Shown: positions 12,174 through 24,442 of the stretch, in pieces
How positions within the stretch are numbered: position 1 is the stretch's first letter
Layout of the letters: every line of letters starts with the position of its first letter
Assembly: GCF_033115175.1 (NCBI RefSeq)
Contig: NC_084827.1
Span: 23,678,001 to 23,742,000, forward strand
Length of the DNA: 64,000 nucleotides
From: Lepus europaeus
Taxonomy: Eukaryota; Chordata; Mammalia; Lagomorpha; Leporidae
Direction: 5' to 3'
Position numbers and translations under genes: made by a program
The notes under the pieces: model-generated
What the model was told of the DNA's origin: nothing
The model's input: only the letters and a program-made list of their open reading frames with translations
Databases searched by the model: none

Positions 12174-12716
12174 TATTACAGCCAAGATCTACTATAATCA
12201 AAAATATAATAAGTTATTAAAATTCTAGTTATCTTCCGCAAAACTTCTAAATTGGGTGTAATAATAGTGAATACCAAGGATTTTTTTGTGCAAAATAAAT
12301 AAGAAAAATCCATGTAATATGAACTGTATTCAGTAGATAGCCAAGAATGATGACCATGATGAGGAATATAATAAAGAAGTAAAAATGGTTTTGATTAAAA
12401 GTATCAAAATGTTTTTGGATAAAAATGTTATATAGATTATCTTTCAGGAGTAAGTTTCACATTTTATACAAAAAATTTCCACTTCAACAAGCTTTTGAAA
12501 AGGAAAGAATTAGATATGTTTGTCAAAATTTATACATAATAATTTTAATAAAAGTTAATTAGAACAAAGATATTGTTAGCAAGCTAAGTATTACATTTAA
12601 GGAGAATCAATCATAATTCATTTATAAAATAAAACACCATGCAGACATTATAAATGATGATTAAAATAATTTTGCATGACAGGGTACATTTCTCATAATA
12701 TTTAGATTTCTCTCAG
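12174..12716. other. Unassigned AT-rich intergenic sequence
   Basis: No gene or recognisable repeat is visible. Composition is strongly A/T. Confidence 0.5.
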
Positions 12717-13031
12717 TTTTTTTTTTATTTATTTTTATTCATTTGAAAGAGAAGAAAGAAAAAACTTTTTGACTTGCTGGTGCACTCCCCAGATGCCCAT
12801 AATAACCATGATTGTTAAGGCCAAGCTAGGAGCATGGTACTCAGTCCACTCAGTCCATGGTACCATGTCCTGCATGGATGGCAGGGACCCAAGTACTTGA
12901 GCCATAATCTTCTGCCTTCAAGGGTATGCATTAGCAGGAAACTGGGTTGGATACAGTGGCAGGACCTGAACCCAGGACCTCTGTTATGTATGACATTTAG
13001 GTGTTCCAAACAACATCTTAATCCCAACCCC
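12717..13031 (-). mobile_element. C-SINE, old copy
   Basis: The T-rich end is on the left ('tttatttttattcatttgaa'), followed by 'gtgcactccccagatgc' and a diverged middle 'ggcagggacccaagtacttg'. No clean target duplication remains. Confidence 0.8.
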
Positions 13032-13928
13032 ATATTATATGTTTAAATGGTCAAATTTGTAGGTTTGAAATTATTTAACTATGTTCTGAATGCATATAAA
13101 GAGTGTATATCTCATTGTATTGATTTTTCTAAATTTATGTATAAATTTTATGCATTATATAACAGCTATATTGAGTTATTAACTGGACTCTTCATTTCCA
13201 TGTTTATTTTTTCTCCCTATTTCAAATTTTCTATGTGATTATGCATTCTTATATTGTTAATACCAATTGAGTGATCTAAATCTTGTATAGGCACTAATAG
13301 AACTAGCAAATTTGTTTAGGGTAGCACATTACTATTATTTGATGAGGTTCTAGCAGGGTGGGGAACATCCATGGATCCTATAAGACCTGCAAAATTATTT
13401 GGTCTGACCTTGTCAAGTCAATCCCAAGTTGGGACCTGAAATTCAATAAATCTCGCAGGTTAAATTTTAAGTTGATAATTTTGAATGGCCCACAAATGAT
13501 GTTATCAATATCCAAACAGCCCTTGGCTGAAAAGAGATTCCCCATCCTGAAAGGATCCTGGAATCAGAAATCAGAAATATAGCCAATGCCTTGTTCTGAC
13601 TCTGAGAATCTATAGGGTCAACTTTCAATATTTCCATAGTTTACAAGTTATCTGAGTTTCTTCCACATAGGATTCTTGAAGACTTTAAGGTACTAGCTCG
13701 CTAAATCAAGCAGGCACTTTGTTAACAAGCTCTATGACATGACCTTAACAATTGCTTATGTCTTAAGATACATAGAGAATGGGTCCTGTCCTGATCCACT
13801 GAGGGGAAAAAGTTGGCGAATAAGCGTGTGAAACTAAGCAGATGTCCTGGAGGTCTTCAGAAGGCACTTATTCACATGCTTTGGCCATAACCTCCCTCTC
13901 CTTACCCCAGCATAGCAGTATACTCTGG
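13032..13928. other. Unassigned intergenic sequence
   Basis: About 900 bp without recognised repeat or gene. The segment around 13340-13570 ('ctagcagggtggggaacatc', 'cttggctgaaaagagattcc') has the look of a decayed repeat, but I cannot assign it. Confidence 0.4.
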
Positions 13929-13943
13929 CTTGAATGCATCTTT

Positions 13944-14271
13944 TTTTTTGGACAGGCAGAGTGGACAGTGAGAGAGAGAGACAGAGAGAAGGGTCTTCCT
14001 TTTTGCCGTTGGTTCACCCTCCAATGGCTGCTGCGGCCGGTGCACCGCGCTGATCCGAAGCCAGGAGCCAGGTGCTTCTCCTGGTCTCCCATGCAGGTGC
14101 AGGGCCCAAGCACTTGGGCCATCCTCCTCTGCACTCCCGGGCCATAGCAGAGAGCTGGTCTGGAAGAGGGGCAACTGGGACAGAATCCGGCGCCCTACAG
14201 GGACTAGAACCCGGTGTGCGGTGTGCCGGCGCCGCAGGCGGAGGATTAGCCTAGTGAGCCGCGGCGCCAGC
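13944..14271 (-). mobile_element. Young C-SINE, perfect 15-bp target duplication
   Basis: Flanks 'cttgaatgcatcttt' are identical at 13929-13943 and 14272-14286. The GC-rich head (right end) and the TC-rich tail are intact. Frames of 157 and 101 codons that cross it are spurious. Confidence 0.96.
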
Positions 14272-14286
14272 CTTGAATGCATCTTT

Positions 14287-14839
14287 AAACCAGAAGCAAT
14301 TTTATCTAGTGTAAAATGTATTGCATGTAGAATCTTAGGTTTGGTCAATGTTCCTGGCCATTGTGCTAAGAACATGCACAGACTTTAACATATCTTTTAG
14401 TAAATGCCCTTTATCCTCAAATGAATTTCCTAGTCTCATTTTTCACATATGATTAAAGGGGAACTAAATAAAAAATATGCTTGAGAGAACATGAATTTCA
14501 CCCTAGGTAACTTCTAATATAAAACACAAAATTTGGTAAGAAACGGAATGGCAAAGCCCCCAAAATTGAGGATAGGGGACTCTGGTCCTCTGCTAGTTGC
14601 AGCTCATTTTATGATCTTCAATGCATGTAATTATATCCATCCTCAGTTCACCTGGGAATAAAAAGTAGGCATTAAGTTAAATTGTCATTAAGGTTTTACT
14701 CAACTTTACATGCATTTATCATGTTCAATGATCAAGGTGAATAATCTGCTGTGTTTTGATCTTCAAGTAAATTCATTCTGAAATTTTAGTTGTGTCATGT
14801 GTTAAAGGGAATATGTAAGACAAAACTGAAATCGAGTTT
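14287..14839. other. Unassigned intergenic sequence
   Basis: No recognisable gene or repeat between the SINE and the LTR. Confidence 0.45.
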
Positions 14840-15311
14840 TGTCAGGATCTCCCCCTCTGGGAACTGGCCAGTTGCCGCAAAGGAAGAGTCAAGGAGACTG
14901 AGGAAGGCCAAGCTAAACACACTTTATTGGTACTCTAGACAACTAGGAGGAGAGGTCGCTCAAGTCTACTCCTGCGGGCACTAGGCGCTACGGACCAGGA
15001 GCTTCTCCCCGCGGGCAGTAGGCACTAGGGACCCGGGAGAGAGGCTGAGCAACCTCTGGTTTGCAGTGTCTGAGGGTCTCCTCATATACAGTTTCTAGAG
15101 GCTAGCCCCGCCCACATTCCCACCTCCAAGGGTCCCGTAGTCATGGCAATGGCAGTTTGTGGTTTGTGGTTAGGCAGTCTAGTTAGGCCGTCCCTTTTCA
15201 AATCTTAGGAGCTAGAGCAACTACTTTTCTATTTTTCTTTCAAGCTGCACTACTGCGTAGTTTCTTTCAAACGGCACTACAGTTACTTTCTCCATGAATG
15301 GTTCCCTAACA
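14840..15311 (-). mobile_element. Solo endogenous-retrovirus LTR
   Basis: On the minus strand the 472-bp unit starts 'tgttagggaacc' and ends 'gagatcctgaca', giving canonical TG...CA termini. It carries a TATA-like 'tgtatatgag' (about 15081-15090) and an AATAAA signal (complement at 14923-14928) in the expected order. It is much more GC-rich than its surroundings. No internal retroviral sequence, primer-binding site or second LTR is adjacent, so it is probably a solo LTR. The flanks ('gagttt' and 'agtata') do not form a clear target duplication. Class is not certain. Confidence 0.82.
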
Positions 15312-15399
15312 AGTATATTTAATAAAACATCACTTAAATAAAACAATATACAATGATATATACTACTGAACAAATATGAGGATACTTAAAAAATTTTGT

Positions 15400-15510
15400 G
15401 AACAATAGAATTAAAAGATGTTTATTTTGGTGCAACAAAACTTTGAAATCCAAGCATAGTACATCATAGGACATTTCCCAGGAACATTTCAAACTTTGCC
15501 AACACATTTT
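15400..15510. mobile_element. Fragment of the short inverted-terminal-repeat family
   Basis: 'aattaaaagatgtttatttt', then 'gcaacaaaactttgaaatcc' and 'atttcccaggaacatttcaa' match the internal and terminal parts of the ITR elements at 45.1 and 48.0 kb. The ends are degraded. Confidence 0.5.
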
Positions 15511-15670
15511 ATCTATTATGAGAACATAATCACATATCCCTTGGATGTATATTTTGTCATTTTTCATACTAGCTAGATAGAAGGATTCTTTCTTACAAAT
15601 GATATTTTCCTATGTTATTAATATAAACTTTTGTCATTATCATTATTTCAGATAGCAGAGTTTATCTTTA

Positions 15671-16010
15671 AAAAAAAAAACTTATTTGTTCAAAATATAG
15701 AATGACAGAAAGAGGAGAAACAGAGAAAGAGAGAGAGAGATCTTCCATCCACTGGTTCACTCCCCAGATGGCCTCAAAGGCTGGGTGGAGCTGGGCCAGG
15801 CTTAAGAAAGTAGCCTGGAATTTCATCTGGATATCACACATGGGTGACAGGGTTACAAGTACTTGGGCCATTTTCTGCTGCTTTCCCAGTAGCATTAGCA
15901 GTGTGTTGGATAAGAAAGCAGAATAGCTAGCTCTCAAACCAGTACTCAAATATGGGATGCTGACATTGCAAGCCATAACCCAACCTGCCCTGCCACAATG
16001 CTAGCCCCCT
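15671..16010 (-). mobile_element. C-SINE, old copy
   Basis: Poly-A/T junction on the left, then 'gaaacagagaaagagagaga', 'ttcactccccagatggcctc', 'tacttgggccattttctgct' and a head ending 'gccacaatgctagcccc'. Divergence is high. Confidence 0.82.
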
Positions 16011-19000
16011 ATTGTTCTTTAGAGTATATATGGAACTACTGAGATGGTAGACTAAATAAATAATAATATTTAAAAGAAATCATTAAGACTACATGTTTTG
16101 TAGAATATGACTAGTATTTTAGTATCTGTGATATATTTCATGCCCTCTTATGTATGATCATTTTGGAATCTATGTATCTTAAAATCTAATGATTATACAA
16201 ACATTCTCCTCAGCAAGCTAACAGATCATCTGGATATTTGATGATGCAGTAAAATGCTTTAATATCACATTACAGAAAATAAACTTTAACAATTTATTGT
16301 AAGGTTTTACTCAAAGTTCATTAATTTACTGAACAATATTTGATCAAGTATCTGATGTATGAGAGACTGCACTGCATCAAAGTCTTTAAATAACCTCAGG
16401 AGAATATTGGAGTGGCAAATCATTGTAATCTCAAATTCTTTGGGTTGGACTTTAGTCTTTGTGATAGGCTGATTTTTCTATATGTAAGAAAATGTTCTAG
16501 CCCCTCAGAAATTTCAGTTATTTAGAACATTAAAATATATATACACAGAGAAATTTCATATCCAAAGACCAGCTTAAATAAATACTACAAGATCACAGAG
16601 CATCCCACAAATGTATTTTTATTCTAAAATGCAGATACATAGGCAAGTTTCAAATACAATATAGGTAAATCATTTTGAAAATGTATTATGTCATTTCCTA
16701 AAAGGGATGATATCTTTTGTCTTGAATTGTCACAGATTTCAAAGAGAAAGTGACAATGAATCATATTCAAAGGTGACAAACCTTTTGCCATAGTTATTTT
16801 TATATTCAGATAGAAACACATTTCCATCCTTGAAAGAAAATTGATGAGATTCTGAAATAAGAACCCACTATCAAGCTTTCAAACACATATAGTACAATAC
16901 AATAAAAATACTTACAAGAAAACAAATGCTCGAGTCTTTTGAAAAATGCACTCCTTTTGCAAAAATTTTAAAATCTGAAGAAAATCAAGCACTTCTATTA
17001 CCTATTACCGAGCTTTTAATATTTTTTTGAAAAATTAGATGAGTAAACCTTTCAGAAAGTTGCTCTCCAGAGAGCAATTTAATTGGTTTTCAAGATTATA
17101 TAGTCTACATTAATAAAAAGAGGTCAAATTTGTTAGAAGTGGTGGTATTTTCAATGCTAATATTAAAGTCAATTGCATTACTCCAGTAGCAGACCTAATA
17201 TGCTATGCATCAAAGTAATGAAAGAGAAAGAATTTAATTATTACAGAAATGTTATTTATTCACCACTGGTTTTCTTAAAAAGCTAACATGTAATTAATTC
17301 ATAAATAATATCAAAAATTGCAAATCAATTTCCATTAACCATTCACCATTCAAGTAAAAGGGCAAATGGCCATATTTAAGCAGTTCTGACCTCCTCTTTT
17401 TCCTGATTATTTCATTGTTTTCTTGTTTATTTTTTCTTCTTGATTTTAAAATTAAATTAATCCAGTTAGCCAGTTTTTCAACCTTCCTTCTCGAATGGAA
17501 AAACTTGCAACAGAATTATTTTTAGTAATAATAATTAATAATAAAAGCTTGTATGGTAACATACAACTGAAATACAATTTCAAATTGATAGTTGGTTTTC
17601 ATTTATCTTCTCAAAGACCTTATTGATGTATCAAAGGCTATATTATCAATGACAGCTTGATATATATGCTGAAATTAATTTAAATTATTTTGATGATATC
17701 TTTGATAGTAAGGATTGCGTTTCATTCAGAGTTGTTGGTGAATCTACCACTATTCACGCATACTCAAAAGGTGAACTGAACTGCTAAATAAGTCTACCAA
17801 TAAGAAAATTGAGATATATAAGCCCCCAAACAGGGAAGGAATATTTTAAGAAAGCGAAGCATGTTGTACATCGTTCTCAGGAATTGAAAATGACAGAGAG
17901 AACTGCTTCACAGTTCTCTTCTGTTACAAGTTGCTAGATTTTACTTTTGTCCTAATGAAACATGTAAGAGGGAACACTTTGACAAGGCCTAACATCTACA
18001 AACAAAGGCACAATGTGACATCCATTTAATAAGAATGAAGAGGAGCTCTGTTTAATTTGAACCTGCGCAATGACTCATGATGTGAGAACTCAGAGCTGGA
18101 GGAGAGAACAGCTGGGTTAGGTATTTGTCTAATAAATACCTTCTAGTGAGCTTTAACGAACAACACTCTTCTCTAGGATTACATCTTTTTCGTCAGTGTC
18201 ACTTTCTTAATAACAGAGGGTAGGTAATTCCTTTCACTGAAGTTTAGAAGAGACTATAGATAGAAGCAAAGTAAAATGAACTGAAGTTACCATTAGTCCT
18301 CTGTATCTTTGGATTCACATATACAGGTTAAAATGTGAATCAAAAATATTTGGAAAAATATTCATGTGTATTAACCATGTACAGACTTTTTCCTTGTTTT
18401 TTTTTTTTCCAAAACAATATAGAATAACAACTCTTCACATAGCATCTACATTGCATTGGGTATTATAAGTAACCCTGTGCTTTAAAGTATACAGGAAAGA
18501 TGTGTGTATGTTGTATGCAAATACTATGCTATTTTGTGCGATGGACTTGATTATTCACCTATTTTGCTCTATATTAGGGGCCTTGAACCAACTTCCTCTA
18601 GATAGGCTTCACTATAAATGAAAAATCAATGAAGAGAAAAAGCCAGATATCTATATTCTAAATTTCCTATTTGTTCCTCTGCCCACTAGACCATGTTACC
18701 TCTTAGGTTGTGCTGAGTTGAGCAATTCTTATTCACAACACTAGAAACAATAGGGGAAACACTGGTTCTATTTCAAGCCTGAATGGGTGTGAACTGATAG
18801 GTGGTTTGATGAAGGTCGTCATATGATGGCTCTTTATAAGAAAATGTTTGACAAGCTGTCAAAACTCTTTTGGAAAAAGAAATGGTGGATAGAGTTGCTC
18901 TAAGGAATACATGTCAATTTGGTTTTCGTATTCCTAAATCATATTTGATGCCAGATGAATGATCTCTGTGGATTTCACGCTAAAAATTAGGTTAAAGTGA

Positions 19001-20510
19001 GTCAGACTGACTTTGAAGCATTTTGTTAATGTTATCAGAACACTGCTGACATTCATGCCAAAATTTTAACATAAGGTAAGCTTGTTGTTTCTTCTCTAAA
19101 CAAGATTTAAAATGTATTATTGATGATATACAAATATAATCCTATGGCTTCATCAAATAATTCAGTACAAGCACTACAGCACAGAGGCTCATATTTTAAA
19201 TGTGAAAAGCTAGAATCTGAAGAGAAAAGCTGTCAAGCCATAGGGAAAGAAGGATAATTCTCTGAAAGTAAACTAAAGCCTGAAATCTGTCATCTAGGTA
19301 ATGAGATGAAGAAATAGTTGTAGAGCAGACATGTCTGGCAGAACATGAGCATTTAAAAGAACACTCTATCATTCATTGGAATCTTTTTTTAACTTTGGAT
19401 AGCCTATGGAATACAATCTAACTGTTTTCAGCTTTGGCATTTTACGCCCCTGTGATCTTGACCTTATGTGCCTCTACTGTCGTACCTATCTGTTCCTTAC
19501 GGTTTTGCAAGCCTCCAGCTGAATTGCAGTTCCAGTTCCAGAGCTGTTAGTAACCCTTACCTCATGGGAAACCAAAAAGAGCTGGAATGGATGTTAACAG
19601 TGTGCTTTTCGTGGGATACTTCTTTTACCTGATGGACAACAAGTTGTCTTACCCATGAACAAGGAAAGCTATTCATCACAGCAGATGGCCCTGTGATTCT
19701 TGTTTGTCCTGTGTCCGATGTATGCCTGCTGATTGTTGCTCTGGCCCTGTGAGTCCAGTCTTGTTTTCTCACCAGCATTCTGGGTAAATCCAACCTGGGA
19801 CAGGCTCTAGTTCTTCAAATGGAAGGCACAAAATTAACTAACATGCCACCCTAATAAGAAGCTTGAAGCCTTTTACTTACAGATCCTGGGGGGAGAGGAT
19901 GTGAAGAGTCAGGAAGGCAGTCACTGCAAGCAGAAACAAAGAGTGAGATAGAGTGAGGAAGACTTGACATCTCCTGTTGTGTACAAGGATAAGATAGGGG
20001 GATTGTCACTTTAACTTGACAGGCAAATGTCTTGATAGCCCCTTTAACAGAAGGGGTGAGAAAGTGGGGAGTCCAGTCTGCAAGGCCACCTGCTTAGGTC
20101 ATTTGGGTGTGAGTTAGAACTGTGAACTATATGTCAAGGATAACTGAACCATTGTTCTCATATGAGAAGAGCAAAAGTCTTATTCAAAATACATGGTAAG
20201 GCAACATAGAATTATAATTTGTTACACCGACACTCCAGTCATATCCAATCACTTACCTTGTCTCTAGATTCAATGCCTAGCTGTCTGAATTTCCCTCTCA
20301 CTGCCACTGAGTGCCACAACCTTACCTACTACATAAGGCTCAGTTCAAATATTCAAATCCCATTTATTTTGGGAAAAGTCTTGTATTTACCTAGTGAGAA
20401 ATTATGCTCTCTTGAGTACATACAGATCTTGATTTGAGTCTGAAATCATCACATTGTGCCATAAATTATAGTAGACTGTACAAAGAAATTTCAAAAATAC
20501 TCAGCAAAAA
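16011..20510. other. SINE- and L1-poor AT-rich block
   Basis: About 4.5 kb with no C-SINE and no L1 fragment that I recognise. This contrasts with roughly one SINE per 1.5-2 kb elsewhere. There are no ORFs longer than about 80 codons and no CpG cluster. The segment 19480-20110 is less A/T-rich and could hold a decayed LTR or other old repeat, but I cannot assign it. Confidence 0.5.
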
Positions 20511-20600
20511 TTAAATTAAAAGGAAAGTTTATTTTGTTGCAAAAATTGAAATCCATACATAATTTCCATAATACAGATTTTTCATGATTGTGAAGACCCC
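20511..20600. mobile_element. Fragment of the short ITR family
   Basis: 'aaattaaaaggaaagtttat', then 'tgttgcaaaaattgaaatcc' and 'cataatttccata' match the internal segment of the elements at 15.4 and 45.2 kb. Terminal repeats are not clear. Confidence 0.4.
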
Positions 20601-21509
20601 ATATACTGCCATCTTCTCTATATAAAGTCCTAGAGTTCAGACAATATATTAATGTTAGATTTAAGCAATTTAATTCACTGAATTATAACTGGATTGGAAA
20701 ATCACAGGCATGTGACATTTGAATATCCTTTATAAAAAACAAAAACTTCAGAAGGTCTTTGCATATACTGATTTCCCATTTTATATCATTAGGAAAAATA
20801 GGATCTGGAATCTTCCGCTGCAGGTCTACTCTGCCATTTCAGCAAGCATCAGTTATCTCCCAGAGCACTAATACATCTCTCTGAAGTTATTTTTCCATCC
20901 CCTCTGTATATTTATCTCTTGACTATAGCAGCATGTATTCACTCCAGAGAGCACCACACATTTCCATGTCTTGCAGGATTACAAGTCTCTGAGGAAAACA
21001 TCACACAGGACTGTACTTTGAATGCTGAAATTAAAGTTGGAAAGTGAGATATTGACAATAGCTATTACATGTTTTATATATGTGAGGAGTTGCAGGTGCT
21101 GAACAACAATGAGAAACATTTCTTCACTGTGCAATCACTGCAGGGTGTTCCAAAGTAACATTCTGAATTTTGCTGGGTAGTTTAAATCATGCTTACTGAT
21201 TTAAAAGAAGAGTATTATGTTGGAGTTATAGTCCAACAGGAACTCAGCTCTCACCAGAGGCTCTCAGCAGTTAACATCTTCTAATGAAGCCTTGTCATGT
21301 TAATATTTTATGAAGAGATGGGCTTAAATGATCAATGTAAGAAACATCTGTGCCAGAAAACTCTCTGCACCCTGCTCTGGAAATTACATGGTAGTCAGCT
21401 ATTTGTTATTAGGTTTTAATACCTACAGGTATCTTGGCAAGAGTTACTTAGGACTGAAACTCATCTGTGTAAAGGGAGTGAAGAAAGTTGGGGTGTGGGG
21501 AAGCAAAGA
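20601..21509. other. Unassigned intergenic sequence
   Basis: About 900 bp without a recognised gene or repeat. Confidence 0.45.
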
Positions 21510-22970
21510 GCGTCAGTAATCCCCCTAGGCTCTTGTCATGAGTTGCCAAGGCTATGGAAGCCTTTTGAGTTCGCCAGCTCTGATCTTATTTAGACAAGGT
21601 CATAGTCAAAGTGGAAGTTCTCTCCTCCCTTCAGAGAAAGGTACCTCCTTCTTTGTTCTTTCCACTGGGACACTGGGATCTCACTCACAGAGATCTTTCA
21701 TTTAGGTGTTGTTTTTTTGTTTGTTTGTTTTTCTGCCAGAGTGTCTTGGCTTTCCATGCCTAAAATACTCTCATGGGCTCTTCAGCCAGATCCGAATGCC
21801 TTAAGGGCTAATTCTGTGGCCAGAATGCTGTTTAGGACATCTGCCATTCTATGAGTCTGCTGTGTATCCTGCTTCCCATGTTGGATTGTTCTCTCCTTCT
21901 TAATTCTATCAGTTAGTATTAGCAGACACTAGTCTTGTTTATGTGATCTCTTTGACTCTTAGACCTATCATTATGATCAATTATGAACTTAAACTGATCA
22001 CTTTGACTAGTGAGATGGCATTGGTACATGCCACCTTGATGAGATTGATTTGGAATCCCCTGGCACGTTTCTAACTCTACTGTTTTGAGGCAAGTCCGAT
22101 TGAGCATGTCCCAAATTTTACCTCTCCTCCCTCTCTTATTCCCACTCTTATATTTAACAGGGATCCCTTTTCAGTTAAATTTAAACACCTAAGAATAATT
22201 GTGTATTAATTACAGAGTTCAACCAATAGTAATAAGTAGAACAAAAAAAATACTAAAAGGGATAAAGTATTAAGTTGTTCATCAACAGTCAGGACAAGGG
22301 CTGATCAAGTCACTGTTTCTCATAGTGTCCATTTCACTTCAACAGGTTTCCTTTTTTGTGGTTGGTTAGCTGTCACAGATCAGGGAGAACATATGATATT
22401 TGTCCCTTTGGGACTGGCTTATTTCACTCAGCATGATGTGTTGCAGATTCCTCCATTTAGTTGCAAATGACTGGATTTCTTTTTTTTTTTTTTTTTTTAC
22501 TGCTGTATTGTATTCTATAGAGTACATGTCCCATAATTTCTTTATCCAGTCTACTGTTGATGGGCATTTAAGTTGATTCCAGGTCTTAGCTATTGTGAAT
22601 TGAGCTGCAATAAACATTAAGGTTTTTAATTTAATTTCCTTTGGGTAAATTCCAAGGAGTGGGATGGCTGGGTTGTATGGTAGGGTTATATTCAGGTTTC
22701 TCAGGAATCTCCAGACTGACTTCCATAGTGGCTTAACCAGTTTGCATTCCCACCAACAGTGTGTTAGTGTCCCTTTTTCCCCACATCCTCGCCAGCATCT
22801 GTTGTTGGTAGATTTCTGAATGTGAGCCATTCTAACTGAGGTGAGGTGAAACCTCATTGTGGTTTTGATTTGCATTTCCCTGATTGCTAGTGATCCTGAT
22901 CATTTTTTCATGTGTCTGTTGGCCATTTGGATTTCCTCTTTTGATAAATTAGACTGCCTCTTGACAACCC
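21510..22970 (-). mobile_element. 5'-truncated LINE-1 (antisense): 3' UTR and ORF2 C-terminus
   Basis: The left part (21510-22350) is the antisense L1 3' UTR, clearly homologous to 7.0-7.95 kb. The right part is antisense ORF2. It stops near 22970, where a partial SINE begins. Confidence 0.93.
22366..22875 (-). pseudogene. LINE-1 ORF2 C-terminal fragment, 169 codons
   Basis: An open frame encodes the L1 ORF2 tail. It includes the cysteine/tryptophan segment '[17 protein letters not shown]', the '[15 protein letters not shown]' block and '[20 protein letters not shown]' near the C-terminus. A lysine run from a length-variable A tract lies around residue 130. The fragment lacks endonuclease and RT domains, so it is nonfunctional despite being open. 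Confidence 0.92.
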
Positions 22971-23150
22971 AGTTCAGCTTCCTGAGAGAGGCAGCAGGTG
23001 ATGGCTCAAGCAGGTGCTGCATGTGGGAGACCCACTTGGTCTGTTTCCTGGTTTTAGGCCCACCCCTGTCTTTGTGGGTATTTTGGGAGTGAACCAGTGG
23101 ATGGGAAATCTGCATGTATGTCTGTCAATTAAATAAAATAACAAAATAAT
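22971..23150 (+). mobile_element. C-SINE, 3' half
   Basis: The copy begins mid-element ('gcagcaggtgatggctcaag') and continues through 'tgggagacccacttggt' to the 'aattaaataaaat' tail. Its 5' half is absent at the junction with L1. Confidence 0.75.
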
Positions 23151-23465
23151 TATATAAAAACCTGTAGCAAACATGAAGTTCTACTTTCATGAACAATCAG
23201 CCTCCAAATTTCCTGATCTCACATTATTTACACCTCATTTTTCATGGTCTTTTACCTTAACATTGAGACACAAAGACAGCTCTCCCCACCTGTGAGCATT
23301 AAGTTTAGTCCACAGATAATACCTTGAAACAATACAGACCAGGGAGATGTCTACATACCTGTACGTGAAGCCAAGCATAGGCACAAACTTATATGAATCC
23401 ATAAGATCTAGGAATTGGACAAATACAGAGAAATAGTGTTTGGGAGATTAAAAGCCACAAATGCA

Positions 23466-23797
23466 GAGCCAGCACTGTGGTGTTGTGGGTTAAGTGCTAA
23501 CATCCCATACAGGCACTGGTCTGAGTCCCAGCTGCTCCTATTCCGTTTCAGCTCCCTGTTAATACATCTGAAAAATCAGGAGAAGATGGCTCAAGTGCTT
23601 GGGCCACTACACCCATGCAGGAGACCCAGATAAGGTTTCTGGCTCCTGTCTTTGGCCTGACCCAGCTCTGGCTGTTAGGGCATTTGGGGAGTAAACCAGC
23701 AGATGAATGATCTCTCTCCCTCTCTATTTATCTCTGCCTTTTCTTCTCTCTCTGTAATTTTGACTTTCAAATAAATAAATAAATCTTTTTAAAAAAT
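23466..23797 (+). mobile_element. C-SINE
   Basis: Head 'gagccagcactgtggtgttg', then 'gatggctcaagtgcttgggc', a long TC-rich tail and '(aaat)n'. Moderately diverged. Confidence 0.88.
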
Positions 23798-23979
23798 CCA
23801 CATTCCTATCTGAACCAAGATTTTATCTTAGTATTTGTGTCTGCTTATCTTCCTGGAAAATGCTTATTTAAGTGTGATAAGAAAATTATGACATTTTGGA
23901 ATAAATTAATACAAAGTAGTGAAAAAATTCATAGTGTTTTCAAATATGATTTTATTTGTATTAATTAATTAATTAATAT

Positions 23980-24300
23980 TAAGAATTTTCCAAACACTTG
24001 GATAAATTGCATTCAAAAAAGAATTTTGTACAATCCCACATGTAATTGTTCAATACAGAATGTTTCTTCTAGCCTGCTTGTCTTACTTTTTCTACTTGTA
24101 TGTATCTCATAAATACAACATTAGGAACATAGTAATTCTTCCCACCATAAACACCCTCCCAACCTCTCTCCCCTACCTCTACCTCCTCCCCATCTTGTTT
24201 AGTCCATGAAAGAAAAAGAAAAAGAAAGAATGAAATAAGAAGAGAACTGTTCCTTAACAGTCTAGAAAAGGGCTGTTCTTTATTATTCTCACTCTTATTC
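23980..24300 (-). mobile_element. Old LINE-1 3' end, antisense
   Basis: 'ttaggaacatagtaattctt' followed by a C-rich 'accctcccaacctctctccc' block and 'agaactgttccttaacagtc' matches the L1 3' ends at 28.6-28.8 kb and 40.26-40.52 kb. Confidence 0.7.
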
Positions 24301-24442
24301 TTTTTAAAAAAGATTTTTATTTATTTATTTGAGAGGTAGAGTTACAGATAGAGAGAGGGAGAGACTTAGAGAAAGATTTTCCATCCATTGGTTCACTCCC
24401 CAGATTGCCACAACAGTCAGAGCTGAGCCTATCCAAAGCCCC
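24301..24442 (-). mobile_element. C-SINE tail half, truncated
   Basis: The T-rich/GA-rich end and 'ttggttcactccccagattg' are present. Similarity stops near 'gagcctatccaaagcc', so the 5' half of the SINE is missing. Confidence 0.75.

Noticed and set aside
13902-14375. 157-codon antisense frame
   Set aside because: It lies almost wholly over the young SINE at 13944-14271, with no homology to a protein.
22366-22875. 169-codon open frame that looks like an intact gene
   Set aside because: It is the C-terminal tail of LINE-1 ORF2 in a 5'-truncated element, lacking the catalytic domains.
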